A stretch of 32,847 bases of DNA from Synechococcaceae cyanobacterium SM1_2_3. Its GTDB lineage: Bacteria; Pseudomonadota; Gammaproteobacteria; Competibacterales; Competibacteraceae. Positions 8,351 through 19,100 of this stretch are shown one piece after another. Position numbers and translations under genes: made by a program. The notes beneath the pieces are model-generated. The model had not been told where the DNA came from. It searched no databases and saw only the letters and a list, made by a program, of their open reading frames with translations. The stretch lies in contig JAAUTD010000005.1 in NCBI GenBank assembly GCA_012031845.1, positions 1 through 32,847 of the forward strand. The letters run 5' to 3'. Positions within the stretch are counted from its first letter, which is position 1; each line of letters opens with the position of its first letter.

Positions 8351-9847
8351 CTAGCCGCCCTTGCCCGACGGCAGCTTGGAAACCAGCCGCAGCGATACGG
8401 TCAAGCCCTCAAGCTGGTAATGCGGCCGCAGGAAGAACTTGGAAGTGTAGTAGCCAGGATTGCCCTCAACCTCCTCGACCACCACTTCTGCCGCCGACAA
8501 CGGCTTCTTGGCCTTGGTTTCTTCACCGGCGGAATCGGGATTGCCGACCACATAGTTCATGATCCACTTATTCAGCCAAGCCTGCATGTCGTTGCGTTCC
8601 TTGAACGAACCGACCTTGTCGCGCACCATGCACTTGAGGAAGTGGGCAAAGCGGCAGGTGGCGAACAGATAGGGCAGCCGAGCCGACAGGTTAGCGTTGG
8701 CGGTGGCATCCGGGTCATCGTATTCGGCGGGCTTCTGCAACGACTGGGCGCCGATAAAGGCGGCGAAATCGGTGTTCTTCTTGTGAATCAGCGGCATGAA
8801 GCCGTTCTTGGCCAGTTCCGCCTCGCGCCGGTCGCTGATGGCGATTTCGGTCGGGCATTTCATGTCCACGCCGCCGTCGTCGGTCGGGAAGGTGTGGGTG
8901 GGCAGGTTCTCCACCGCGCCGCCCGATTCGATCCCGCGAATCCGGGTGCACCAGCCATACAGCTTGAAGGCCCGGTTGATGTTGGTCGCCATCGCATAGG
9001 CGGCGTTGGCCCAGGTGTAATGGTTATGATCGGCGCCCTCCACATCTTCCTCGAAATCAAACTCTTCGACCGGATCGGATTTGGCGCCATAGGGCCGCCG
9101 GGCCAGGAAGCGCGGCATCGCCAGGCCGATATAGCGGGAATCGTCGGATTCGCGCAGCGAGCGCCAGGCCGCATATTCCGGGGTCTGGAAAATCTTGGTG
9201 AGATCGCGCGGATTGGCCAATTCCTGCCAGGAATCCATCTGCATCACCGTCGGCGCGGCCCCGGCGATAAACGGACAGTGGGCGGCGGCGCACACTTTCG
9301 ACATTTCCTGCAACAGCTCCACATCGGTCGGGCTGTGATCAAAGTGGTAATCGCCGACCAGACAGCCGTAAGGCTCGCCGCCGAACTGGCCGTATTCTTC
9401 CTCGTACATCTTCTTGAAGACTGGACTCTGATCCCAGGCGGTGCCCTTGAATTTCTTCAGCGTCTTGTGCAAATCCTTCTTGGCGACATTCAACACGCGG
9501 ATTTTCAGCATCTCGTCGGTTTCGGTGTTGTTGACGAGATAGTGCAGGCCGCGCCAGGCGCTTTCCAGCTTCTGGAATTCGGGGTTATGAATGATTTTAT
9601 TGAGCTGTTCGCTCAACTTCCGATCCAGCGCCGCGATCATGGACTCGATGGACTTGACCACGTCACTGGAGATCAGCGCGGTGTTCTGCAACGCCTGCTC
9701 GGCCAGGGTGCGAACGGCGTTTTCGACTGACTCCTTGGCCTGATCGGATTTAGGCTTGAACTCCCGCTGGAGCAGTGAGGCGAATTCGGTGGGTTCCAGG
9801 GTCTGGACTGCGGCCTGGACTTCGGCGCTCGAACTGGTTTCGGCCAT
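8351..9847 (-). CDS. tssC: T6SS sheath large subunit TssC
   Basis: TssC (VipB/ImpD) pairs with TssB to build the contractile sheath around the Hcp tube. The 498-residue protein is the usual length, with family blocks RKLSEQLNKIIHNPEFQKLE, WRGLHYLVNNT, DYHFDHSPTDVELLQ, SRYIGLAMPRFLARRPYG and the C-terminal NPGYYTSKFFLRPHYQLEGL. The ATG at 9847 lies six bases after the tssB stop and uses GGAG inside the last tssB codons, spacing nine, so translation is likely coupled. The sequence is intact. Confidence 0.97.
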   Translation of the reverse strand: MAETSSSAEVQAAVQTLEPTEFASLLQREFKPKSDQAKESVENAVRTLAEQALQNTALISSDVVKSIESMIAALDRKLSEQLNKIIHNPEFQKLESAWRGLHYLVNNTETDEMLKIRVLNVAKKDLHKTLKKFKGTAWDQSPVFKKMYEEEYGQFGGEPYGCLVGDYHFDHSPTDVELLQEMSKVCAAAHCPFIAGAAPTVMQMDSWQELANPRDLTKIFQTPEYAAWRSLRESDDSRYIGLAMPRFLARRPYGAKSDPVEEFDFEEDVEGADHNHYTWANAAYAMATNINRAFKLYGWCTRIRGIESGGAVENLPTHTFPTDDGGVDMKCPTEIAISDRREAELAKNGFMPLIHKKNTDFAAFIGAQSLQKPAEYDDPDATANANLSARLPYLFATCRFAHFLKCMVRDKVGSFKERNDMQAWLNKWIMNYVVGNPDSAGEETKAKKPLSAAEVVVEEVEGNPGYYTSKFFLRPHYQLEGLTVSLRLVSKLPSGKGG

Positions 9848-9853
9848 GTCAGG

Positions 9854-10372
9854 TTACTCCTCGGCGGCGGGGGCGGCGCTTTCCGGCTTGGGAGCCGACG
9901 CCAGCGCTTGCAACAAACTGGGATCAGCCAGCACCTTAGCCAACAGTTCTTCGGCCCCAGTCTTGCCGTCCATGTAGGTCACCAGATTCGAGAGCTGCTG
10001 GCGGGCTTGCAGCAGGCGATTAAGGGAATCCACCTTGCGCGCCACCGCCGCCGGCGAAAAATCATCCATGCTCTCGAAGGTCAGATCGACGCTCAAATCA
10101 CCTTCGCCGGTCAGGGTGTTAGGCACCCGGAACGCGGCGCGAGGCTTCATCGCCTTCATTCGGCTGTCGAAATTGTCCACATCAATTTCGAGAAACTTGC
10201 GGTCGGCCACCGGGGCCAGCGGCTCGGCGGGATTGCCGGACAGATCGGCCATGACGCCCATCACAAACGGCAACTGCACCTTTTTCTGCGAACCGTACAC
10301 TTCCACGTCGTACTCAATCTGTACGCGGGGCGCCCGGTTGCGGGCAATAAATTTCTGACTGCTCTGAGCCAT
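9854..10372 (-). CDS. tssB: T6SS sheath small subunit TssB
   Basis: TssB (VipA/ImpB) is the small sheath protein. Its 172 residues include the family N-terminus QKFIARNRAPRVQIEYDVE, the segment LPFVMGVMADLSGNP, and KFLEIDVDNFDSRM; the C-terminal tail is rich in Ala, Pro and Glu. It starts at an ATG at 10372 with GAGG upstream, 72 bases after tssA. In systems with TagJ, the N-terminal helix of TssB is its known binding site, which fits tagJ being in this locus. Intact. Confidence 0.96.
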   Translation of the reverse strand: MAQSSQKFIARNRAPRVQIEYDVEVYGSQKKVQLPFVMGVMADLSGNPAEPLAPVADRKFLEIDVDNFDSRMKAMKPRAAFRVPNTLTGEGDLSVDLTFESMDDFSPAAVARKVDSLNRLLQARQQLSNLVTYMDGKTGAEELLAKVLADPSLLQALASAPKPESAAPAAEE

Positions 10373-10444
10373 TGAAACGTCACCTCTTGGAAAGTAGAAA
10401 CACCGTTGTTGCTCAACGAGACCACTGCTACGCCGTCAGCAGGG

Positions 10445-11509
10445 TTATTGATCGCGCAGACCGAAAATCAGCTTGGCCTGATCAGTCCCGCTAGGGGCGA
10501 GATCGAGCAGCACCTCCATGAAGTCTTTCGTACCTAAAGTTCTAGCACGTTTCAGCAAAAACGGTACGGGGCTGGATGGTTCGTAGCGCACAAAGAAATC
10601 GCAGACTTTATCCAGCAACCGCATCGCGTCTTCGCGGCTGGTGATTTCGCCTTCCAGCACCAGGCGTTGCTTGCCGCCCGACTTTACCCCCGGCGCTGAA
10701 TCGCCCTCGGCGGTCTCAGTCTCGGCAGCGACAACCTCTTCGGTTTGGCCCAACCCGAGTCTTTGCATCTGATCAGCGACCACCTGCCGCATCTCCTTCA
10801 AAACTGCGGCCAGCTCGCTCATATCAGCGGCATTGGTGACGCCGACTCGATCAGTTAATACCGCCTCGATATTTTTAGAGCGTTGCACCGCAGCAGTCAG
10901 CAAAGCCCCGGTAGCCTGCACTTCCTCCGGGTTGGCGTCCTGGAAGGCGGCGTCCAGTTTGGCTTGGGTGGGCGGCTCCGGCTGATCTTTTCCTTTTGGA
11001 ACTGTTAAAACGCCCGTGACGATATGCACATCGCGCAGACTGAAGCGCCCCACCTTCAGTGAGCTGACCAGCGGCGCCTCGCGCAAACTGCGCAAGGTGG
11101 TGTTTGGATCGCACAGAGTTACAATGGTGTTAACCCGCATGGTCGGATCATTGTCATCGTCGGGGTCCAGCCGGGGATAGACTTGATCCCAGTACCGCTC
11201 GATCAGGCCCTCCACCAGTGTCAACCCGTCGGCGAAACCTGGCAGACCATCGGTATTCAGCATGGCGCGAGTCAGATACACCGCTACCCGCAAGTCCCGG
11301 GTTCGGTCAAAAAGCGAGATCGCTGCTTTGCGGACGCTGCGCCAGTTAGGCGGTTCCGCCGGAACGATAGTGCCGCCGTACTGACGTTCCGGAGTTTCCT
11401 GCGCCAGCTTCTCCATCTCAACAAACGCCGCGTCGTATTCCAGATCCTCGCCGCACGGCGCTTCAGGGCTAATCGGACTTAAAAACTGTTCTGTATCAAT
11501 CACGCTCAT
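10445..11509 (-). CDS. tssA: T6SS assembly protein TssA (ImpA family)
   Basis: TssA proteins cap or prime the growing sheath and tube at the baseplate. The 354-residue protein has the ImpA N-terminal domain (LSPISPEAPCGEDLEYDAAF, RDLRVAVYLTRAML, DQVYPRLDPDDDNDP) over about residues 10-160 and a C-terminal domain with the typical SREDAMRLLDKVCDFF and EPSSPVPFLLKRA segments near 290-335. It starts at an ATG at 11509 with GAGG eleven bases upstream. It is the first gene of the minus-strand array and is divergent from tagH, from which it is separated by 182 bases. Intact. Confidence 0.94.
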   Translation of the reverse strand: MSVIDTEQFLSPISPEAPCGEDLEYDAAFVEMEKLAQETPERQYGGTIVPAEPPNWRSVRKAAISLFDRTRDLRVAVYLTRAMLNTDGLPGFADGLTLVEGLIERYWDQVYPRLDPDDDNDPTMRVNTIVTLCDPNTTLRSLREAPLVSSLKVGRFSLRDVHIVTGVLTVPKGKDQPEPPTQAKLDAAFQDANPEEVQATGALLTAAVQRSKNIEAVLTDRVGVTNAADMSELAAVLKEMRQVVADQMQRLGLGQTEEVVAAETETAEGDSAPGVKSGGKQRLVLEGEITSREDAMRLLDKVCDFFVRYEPSSPVPFLLKRARTLGTKDFMEVLLDLAPSGTDQAKLIFGLRDQ

Positions 11510-11691
11510 TGTTAGATGGGCCTCGTCATAATCTCTAGTAGACCAGTCAAGTATAGCTCTGCTTGGCGCGATTGCCTGGTCGGTATAAACTCAATTGTAG
11601 TAAGCCTGTGGGATCAATCCAGACCACAATCAATTTGTTCAATTCCGCCATAAACGGTCAAAGCGGCGCCCCCGCTCATGGAAAGCGCGAC
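11510..11691. promoter_or_regulatory. Divergent promoter region of the two T6SS arrays
   Basis: These 182 bases separate the starts of tssA and tagH and should hold the promoters of both arrays. The minus strand has a TATACT box about 45 bases before tssA, and the plus strand has TATAAA at about 11583 with TTGGCG 15 bases before it. Neither has a convincing partner at the usual spacing, and no sigma-54 pattern with ten-base spacing was found here. Confidence 0.35.
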
Positions 11692-13272
11692 ATGCCCCTG
11701 AAACTGACTATCACCAGCTATCAACGCTTGTCGCCTGGACAAGAAACCACCAAAATTCTCGACCGTGGCTCCATCAGCATCGGCCGGGCGGCGCAGTGCG
11801 ACTGGATTCTGCAAGACCCGGAACGCATCCTGTCGGGTAAACACTGCACTGTTCATCACCAGGATGGCGGGTATTTCCTCACTGATAACAGCACTAATGG
11901 GGTTTACCTGAACGACTCGGAACAACGCATCGGTCGCAGTGAAATCGTCAGGCTTCATGATGGCGACCGCTTTGTTCTGGGCGAATATGAAATTGCCGTG
12001 ACTCTGCTGGCTACGGCGGCGGAACTGGATGAAATCCCGCAGGAAGGACCGATCACCGACGTTGCGCTGCCTGTGCGCATCCCGCAATCAGCCGTATCCA
12101 CGCTGCCTGCTGCGGGCGTAGTCAGTCTCGGCAGCGAAGGCGCTCCGCCGGGTTTGGCCAAGCCGTCCTTCTCTGATTTATTGAGTGAAGACGCCGAGGA
12201 TGCCGGAGAATCGCTGGATATTTCGCCATCGTCCCGGTCGCCCGCCGTCGGTGCGGTCGCCACCGAACCATCCGCCGATCTGATGTCCCCGGATCGGGCC
12301 TTTTTTGAACCGCCCGCCTTAATTGCCGAGGCGTCGCCTTCATCGCTGCAACCGCCGCCAGTTCCCTCATCGGTCGTTCCCACAACGGCTGGCTCTGCTG
12401 AATCCGCGCCAGCGTTTGATCCGTTCGCCGACCGAGCGGAAACCGTCAACATGACTGTTGCAGCGGAAACCGCCCCGATTGCGGCTGAGCCGGTGATTCC
12501 CGAAGACTGGTGGATGGCTCCTGCCGCTCCCGCTGCGCCGCCAGCCCTTGATCAATCCCCAAAGTCGCCACCGCCACCGCCTCCCGTCGCTGCGAAACCA
12601 TCCACGCCATCGCCGCCTCCGCCGCCAGTTCAGCCACCGGCCAAAGCCGCAGTGGCGGCTGAGCCGGTTGGCCCCGACGCCAAAGCGCTGATCCACGCCT
12701 TTCTGGAGGGGGCCGGATTGCCCCATGCCCGCCTGTCTGATGATCAGTTACCGGAGATCATGAAAAATCTCGGTGCGATCTTCCGGGAAACGACCCAGGG
12801 TTTGATGGAGATTCTGCTGGCGCGCGGCGATATCAAAGGCGAGTTTCGCCTGGATCGCACCAACATTGGCCCGATAGAAAATAACCCGCTCAAGACCCCG
12901 CCCGGCCAGCCGCCGCTCACCCCGGAAGAGGTGATGACTCTGCTGCTGATCCGGCGGCAAGGCGCCTACATGTCGCCAGTGCAGGCGGTCCGCGAAGGCT
13001 TCAATGACATCAAGGCGCATCAATTGTCGGTGATGGCCGGGATTCAGTCGGCGCTCAATCGTCTGCTGCAACGGTTTGATCCCAGCAATCTGGAAACCCG
13101 TCTGCAACAGACTGTACTCGACAGTATTCTGGCGGCCAACCGCAAGGCCAAATACTGGGATTTGTTTACGGCGGAGTACCGGACGATTGCCCATGAAGCC
13201 GAAGAAGATTTCAACGAACTGTTCGGCGATGAGTTCGCCCGCGCCTACGAAGAACGGTCGCGCACCCGCTAG
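11692..13272 (+). CDS. tagH: T6SS FHA-domain protein TagH/Fha
   Basis: Fha proteins are the phosphothreonine-binding part of the threonine phosphorylation pathway that controls HSI-I-type T6SS assembly. The 526-residue protein has an N-terminal FHA domain (about residues 20-105) with the conserved GR (31-32), SGKH (48-51) and NSTNG (66-70). A long proline/alanine-rich linker with several runs of prolines follows, then a C-terminal TagH-type helical domain (from about residue 325; IHAFLEGAGLPHARLSDDQL, WDLFTAEYRTIAHEAEEDF). The ATG at 11692 is preferred over an in-frame TTG at 11563 because the FHA fold starts just after it and GGAAAG lies six bases upstream. The cognate kinase PpkA is not in the window, but the phosphatase PppA is. 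Confidence 0.93.
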   Translation: MPLKLTITSYQRLSPGQETTKILDRGSISIGRAAQCDWILQDPERILSGKHCTVHHQDGGYFLTDNSTNGVYLNDSEQRIGRSEIVRLHDGDRFVLGEYEIAVTLLATAAELDEIPQEGPITDVALPVRIPQSAVSTLPAAGVVSLGSEGAPPGLAKPSFSDLLSEDAEDAGESLDISPSSRSPAVGAVATEPSADLMSPDRAFFEPPALIAEASPSSLQPPPVPSSVVPTTAGSAESAPAFDPFADRAETVNMTVAAETAPIAAEPVIPEDWWMAPAAPAAPPALDQSPKSPPPPPPVAAKPSTPSPPPPPVQPPAKAAVAAEPVGPDAKALIHAFLEGAGLPHARLSDDQLPEIMKNLGAIFRETTQGLMEILLARGDIKGEFRLDRTNIGPIENNPLKTPPGQPPLTPEEVMTLLLIRRQGAYMSPVQAVREGFNDIKAHQLSVMAGIQSALNRLLQRFDPSNLETRLQQTVLDSILAANRKAKYWDLFTAEYRTIAHEAEEDFNELFGDEFARAYEERSRTR

Positions 13273-13387
13273 GTTTCGCCACCCCGGTTCTTCGTTCCAA
13301 CAGGGTTAGCGTTCTACAGTTTGGGTGCTAGGCTTTAGAAACCGCGAAGCCAAATTCTCTAATACTGATAAGACGAGCAACATCGCC

Positions 13388-14741
13388 ATGAGCTGGTACA
13401 GCAAGGTTGTATGGTCTGAGGGGATGTTTCTGCGCCCCCAGCATTTTCAACAGCAGGATCGCTACCTGGAAGCCTTTACTCGGCAATCCTGTGGCGCGCT
13501 GCGTCCGTATCACTGGGGTGTGGCGGAGCTGGCGCTGGATCGGGAAGCACTGGCGCTGGGCAAGATCGCCCTGACCACCGCCAGAGGGTTATTGCCCGAT
13601 GGCACACCCTTCGATATTCCGGATCGCGATCCACCGCCGCCCGCGCTGGATATTGACGCCGACGTGCGCGATACCCGAATCATGCTGGCCTTGCCGCTGC
13701 GGCGGACCGGAATGGCCGATGTGGAGCGCAGCGGCGGCCAGCAGGACACCGCCTCCCGCTACCGGGCCGTGGCCCGCGAAGTGCGTGATAACAATGTGGA
13801 TACCGCCAATAACAGCGCATTCGTCGAAGTCGGCGAACCCCGGCTGCGGTTGTTCCTGGACGCCAGGGATATGGGCGACTACGCCTGCATCGGGATCGTC
13901 CGGGTGGTGGAAAAGCATCCGGATCAGCGAGTGGTGCTGGATAGCGAATACCTGCCGCCCTGTCTGGACTGCCGGGCGACCCCGACCCTGACCGGGTTCA
14001 TCGGCGAAATTCTGGGTCTGTTGCACCAGCGCGGCGACGCCCTGGCCGAACGGGTGTCCGGTGCGGGCGCCTCTCGCGGCGCCGGGGTGGACATCTCCCA
14101 GTTTTACGCTTGCAAACTGTCAACCGCTTTGATCCGCTGTTCGCGCATCTGGCGACCATGCAGGGCCTGCACCCGGAGACGTTTTATCAGATTGCCCTGC
14201 AACTGGCCGGCGAAATGGCGACCTTCACCGGCAAGGTCAAGCGGCGGCCGCGCCGTTTCCGGCTTACGACCATGATGATTTGCAGAAGACTTTCGCCCCG
14301 CTGATTGCCGAACTGCGCCGCTCGCTCAGTCTGGTTGAGGAGCAGGCCGCGATTCGGATTCCAATTGAAGAACGCCAGTACGGCATTCGAGTGGCGATCA
14401 TTACCGAACGCGAACGGCCGTTGCTGACCAAGGCGAACTTCATCCTGGCGGTGCGCGCCGACATGGCGGCGGACCTGTTGCGCACCCGCTTCCCGACCCA
14501 GGTCAAAATTGGCCCGGTGGAGCGCATCGCGCAGTTTGTCAATCACCATCTGCCGGGAATCGGCGTCAGCGCTCTGCCGGTGGCGCCGCGAGAAATTCCT
14601 TACCAGTCTGATTTCATTTATTTCCGGCTTGACCGCAGCAGTGAATTCTGGAAACAGCTTCTCAACTCCGGTGGCGTCGCCTTTCATGTTGGCGGCGAGT
14701 TTCCGGAGCTGGAAATGGCATTTTGGGCTATCAAAGAGTGA
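13388..14741 (+). CDS. tssK: T6SS baseplate-membrane connector TssK (two frameshifts)
   Basis: TssK trimers join the baseplate to the TssLM membrane complex. The N-terminus SWYSKVVWSEGMFLRPQHFQ is diagnostic. The frame breaks in a T-run at 14102-14105 (Q-F before, R-L-Q-T-V-N-R-F after) and again near 14248-14249 (before F-P-A-Y-D-H-D-D-L); each needs one added base. The remaining part runs to the family C-terminus (FRLDRSSEFWKQLLNSGGVA). Joined length is about 451 residues, the usual size. The ATG at 13388 is used; its ribosome binding site is weak. Only 115 bases lie between tagH and tssK, so tssJ, which normally sits here, is absent. Confidence 0.93.
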
Positions 14742-14755
14742 TCGAGTAGCGACCC

Positions 14756-16131
14756 GTGACCATAGATGATCCGTTTGCCAATGCTGACGGGGACGAAGGC
14801 GACCGTACTCTCATCCGGCCCATGCCGGGCGGCCGCCGTTCCAGTCCCGCCGCTCCGCCGCCTGCTCCGCCGCCCCGTTCGGTGGATTTGTCACCGCCTG
14901 TCCCCACGGCTGTTTCAGCCCCGATTGGCATTGGACTGAACCCGCTGGAGGCCGTGGCCGCACAGTTGCTCAGCTTGATCACCCGGCTGAAAAACACCAC
15001 TTCGCATCCTGATCCGGAGCGGTTGCGGCAGCGAATGATCGAAGAAATGAAGGCGTTTACTGTCAGCGCCCGCGACCGCAGCATTGACGAGAAAACGGTG
15101 TTTCGCGCCCGTTATGTGCTTTGCACCACCCTTGACGAGGTGGTGCTGAACACCCCGTGGGGCCGGGCCAGTCAGTGGAGCGAAAACAGCCTGCTGATCA
15201 CCTTTCACAATGAAACCCGGGGTGGCGAAGGGTTCTTTGAACTGCTGGATTCGATCATTCTGGACCCGCGCAAGAATCTCTATCTGCTGGAACTGATGTA
15301 TCTCTGTCTGGCGTTCGGCTTCCAGGGCCGTTACCGGTTGCTGGAAAACGGGCGCAGTCGGCTCGATGAGCAACGCGAGCGCGCCTACAACGCCATTCGC
15401 ACCGCGCATGGCGAATTCGAGCGGGAATTGTCCCCGCACTGGCGCGGCGTAATTGAACAGCGCAATCCGCTGATTCGCTATGTGCCGTTGTGGGTGGTGG
15501 CGGCGGTGGCGGCAACCTTGCTGTTGATCGCCTATTCGCTATTCAACTGGTTGCTGAACAATGCTTCCGATCCGGTTCTGGCTGAACTTAGCGGCCTGCG
15601 CGGCCAGACCGTGGCGATGGTTCGGCGCGGCGGCGTCGCGGTGCAAGCGCCCGTAGTCAAGCCGCCGCGCCCAATGCCGATCTGATTCGGGTGTCGCAGG
15701 GTTTGCGCACTTTCCTGGAGCCGGAAATTCGTCAGGGCCTGGTCAAGGTGATCGAGGAAGCCGACAAAACCACCGTGCGGATTCGCGGCGACGGGCTGTT
15801 TGACTCCGGCAAGTCTGAAGTCAAAACCACGGTGCTGCCCTTGCTGTTGCGCATCGGCAAGGAGTTGAACACGGTGGAGGGCCGGGTGCTGGTGACGGGT
15901 CATAGCGACAATGTGCCGATTCGCACTTTGCAATTTCCCTCAAACTGGCATTTATCCAAGGCCCGCGCTGACAGCGTGGTGCAAGTCCTGATGATTGGCA
16001 GCGCCAATCCCAGTCGCTTTATTGGCGAAGGCCGCGCCGACACCGAGCCGGTCGCCGCCAACGATACGCCGCAGAATCGGGCGCTCAACCGGCGCGTGGA
16101 CATCATCCTGCTGGCGCGGGTTACACGGTAA
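14756..16131 (+). CDS. tssL: T6SS inner-membrane protein TssL (DotU) with C-terminal OmpA domain (one frameshift)
   Basis: TssL is a C-tail-anchored inner-membrane protein that binds TssM and TssK. After a Pro-rich N-terminus, the DotU domain covers about residues 60-235 (RARYVLCTTLDEVVLNTPWG, GGEGFFELLDSIILDP, YLCLAFGFQGRYR), followed by one membrane helix (LWVVAAVAATLLLIAYSLF). The frame breaks at about 15662-15666, where one base seems missing; the next frame continues with an OmpA-like peptidoglycan-binding domain (VTGHSDNVPIRT, WHLSKARADSVVQVL, NRALNRRVDIILLA). Joined length is about 458 residues. The start is a GTG at 14756, 14 bases after tssK. The fused OmpA domain would anchor the complex to the cell wall. 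Confidence 0.93.
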
Positions 16132-16136
16132 GAGCC

Positions 16137-19100
16137 ATGAAGAAAATACTCGGCATTTTCACCAACCCCTGGTTTATCGGCATCCTCGGTTTTCTGGCCG
16201 TTGTTGCGCTGATTTGGTATCTGGGACCGTTGATCTCGGTCGCCGGACAAAGCCCGCTCGGCTCCGACCTCGGCCGCATTATCACCATCATGACGGTTGG
16301 CAGCGGCCTGGTGTTGTATCAACTGGTCACCTATATCCAGACTCTGCGTAGTAACCGCAACATGCTGGCCGATCTGGCGGGTCAAGCGGGTGCTGCGGGC
16401 GGCGGTCAAGCGGCGGCGGCAGCCGATGATCAAAAGATTCAGGCGCAACGCAAAAAGGAAGAGGAAGCCGCGTCTGGCGAGGAAATCGCGACGCTCAAGC
16501 AAGGACTGGATGAAGCCCTGGTCGTCCTCAAAAAAGCAAAACTGGGCGGACAAGCCGGACGAAGGCAGAATCTTTACCAGTTGCCGTGGTACATCATCAT
16601 CGGCCCGCCGGGCTCCGGAAAAACCACTGCCTTGATCAATTCCGGCCTGCGCTTTCCACTCGGAGCGGGCAAGGTGCGGGGAGTAGGCGGCACCCGCAAT
16701 TGCGACTGGTGGTTCACCGATGAGGCGGTGTTGCTGGATACCGCCGGGCGCTACACCACTCAGGACAGTCATGAGGAAGTGGATCGGGCGGCTTGGCGCG
16801 GCTTCCTGGATTTGCTGAAAAAGCACCGCAAGCGCCGCCCGATCAACGGCGCTTTCGTGGCGATCAGTCTGGCCGATTTGTTGCGGCAATCCGATGAAGA
16901 ACGCACCGCGCAGGCGATAGCGATCAAGCAGCGGGTTCAGGAATTGCATGAGCATTTCGGCATTCGCTTTCCGATCTATGTGCTGTTCACCAAGGTGGAC
17001 TTAATCGCCGGTTTCATTGAATTCTTCAGCGATCTGGGTCAGGAAGAACGGGCGCAGGTGTGGGGCGCGACCTTCCCGATGGATGAGCCCAGCGACCCGC
17101 AAGGCGTAGTGGAGCATGTCGCCGCCGAATTCGAACTGCTGGAGCGGCGGCTGAATGACCGGATGGTGCAACGGCTGCAAGAAGAGCGCGATCCGCAGCG
17201 GCGCGATCTGATTTATACCTTTCCGCAACAGTTCGGCGCACTGAAGCTGCTGGCCGATCAGTTTCTCAAGGAGGTGTTCCGACCCAGCCGCTACGAGGAG
17301 CGGGTGTTGCTGCGCGGGATGTACTTCACCAGCGGCACTCAGGAAGGCACGCCGATTGATCGGCTGATGAGTGCGCTCACTTCGACTTTCGGTCTGCACC
17401 GGCAGAGTCTGGGCGCTTTCTCCGGCAAGGGCCGCAGCTACTTCATCACCCGTCTGCTGCGCGACGTGGTTTTTCCCGAAGCGGAAATTGCCGGGACCAA
17501 CCTGCGGGTCGAACGCTGGCGGGCCTGGATTCAGCGCGGCGCGTATCTGGCGGCGCTGCTGATTACCGTGATTGCAGCGGCGCTGTGGCTGACCAGCTAC
17601 GCCCGCAATGAGATGTATGTGCGGGCGGTCGAGAAACAGCGGCTGGAAGTGGTCAAGCAAATCCAGGCGCTCTCCCCTGACCAGACCGATCCGTCCGCCG
17701 CCTTGCCGCTGCTGAATGCCGCCCGCGCCATTCCTGGCAGTTATGGCGAGCGCGATGCGGGAGCGCCGTGGTTGATGGGCTTTGGCCTGTATCAGGGCGA
17801 TAAACTCGGCGGCGAGGCGAAGGCGATTTACCAGCGGTTATTGCTGCAAGCGCTATTGCCCCGGATCATCCTGCGGCTGGAAGAACGGTTGCGGCAAACC
17901 ACCGATAACCCTGGCGCGTTGTACGACACCCTTAAAATCTATCTGATGATGGACAATCAGGAACGGTTTGACGCCAAGGCGTTCAAGGCGTGGCAGGAGC
18001 AGGATTGGCAGGCGAATCTGCCCCGGTCGATCACCCGTGAGCAGCGTGAACAGTTGTCGGCGCATCTGGATGCGCTATTGGCCCAAGCGCCTCTGCAATT
18101 ACCGATTGCGCTCGACAATACCCTGATCCAGAACACCCGCGCCCTGCTCAATCAGGTTCCGCTCTCGCAACGCATCTACGAACGGATCAAGCAGAATCAG
18201 CGCACTGCGGGAGCGCCGCCTGACATTGGCTTAACTGTTGCCGCTGGCCCGGATACGCCCCGGGTGTTCGACCGCAAGAGCGGCCAGCCGCTGAATGTCG
18301 GCATTCCCGGCCTGTACACCTACAACGGTTATTACCAGTTTTTCTCAATGAAAGCCCCAAGCTGGTGGGACAACTGGCCGATGAAAGCTGGATTCTGGGA
18401 ACGACGGCGCAGGTTTCCAGCAGCCTGACCGAACGGCAGCAGGTCGCTGACAGCGTCTGCCGACTGTATTTGAATGATTATTTGCGCCAGTGGCAGGACT
18501 TGCTCGCTGATCTGAAGATTAAGGAGTTTGATAAGCCGGACGGGGCGCTGGAAATTTTGCAGGTGCTGTCCGCGCCGGCTTCGCCGCTGCGGAATTTGTT
18601 GCAGACAGTGTCCCGGGAAATGGCGCTGGACAAACCGCCTGCGCCGCCAGACCCCAACAAAGCCGCGCCTGCCGACAAATCGCTGACCGACAAGATTGCC
18701 GGTATTCTGGGCGATGGCAAAGCCGCTCCAGCCAATACCGCGCTGCAAGCCTGTACGCTTGATCCCCGTCTGCTGGAATTTGGCGCCCAATTCAATCGGG
18801 AAATTGCTGGCGCGGACGGCGCGATCCCGCCTTTCGACAAAACGCTGTCGGCTATTAACGATCTCTACAGCCACATGAACGCGATTGCCCGGGCCAGAGA
18901 ATCCAGCCCTGACGGCGTAGTGTCGCCGGCGCTCAAGGATCAGTTTGGCAGCGTGGTCAATCAGCTTCAGGTAGACGCCACCCGCAAGCCGCCACCCCTG
19001 AATACTCTGCTGAACAAGCTGGCCCAGGACAGTTCCGACATGATCCGCAGTCTGCGCGACCGGCTTAATGCGCAGTGGCGGTCTGCGCAAATCGCCGCCT

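Noticed and set aside
8420-9730. 436-codon open frame on the plus strand opposite tssC
   Set aside because: It lies wholly antisense to a well-conserved gene, has no family features, and long antisense frames are expected in GC-rich DNA.
11565-11580. TTGGCGCGATTGC considered as a sigma-54 promoter for tagH
   Set aside because: GG and GC are seven rather than ten bases apart, which sigma-54 does not tolerate.
11563-11691. Longer TagH start at a TTG, adding 43 residues
   Set aside because: The added residues have no FHA features, and the ATG at 11692 has a better ribosome binding site.
13273-13387. Possible small tssJ between tagH and tssK
   Set aside because: The 115 bases are too short for TssJ, and no lipobox-containing frame is visible.
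15900-16955. 351-codon minus-strand open frame opposite tssL/tssM
   Set aside because: It overlaps conserved coding sequence on the other strand and its composition is that of a codon-phase shadow.
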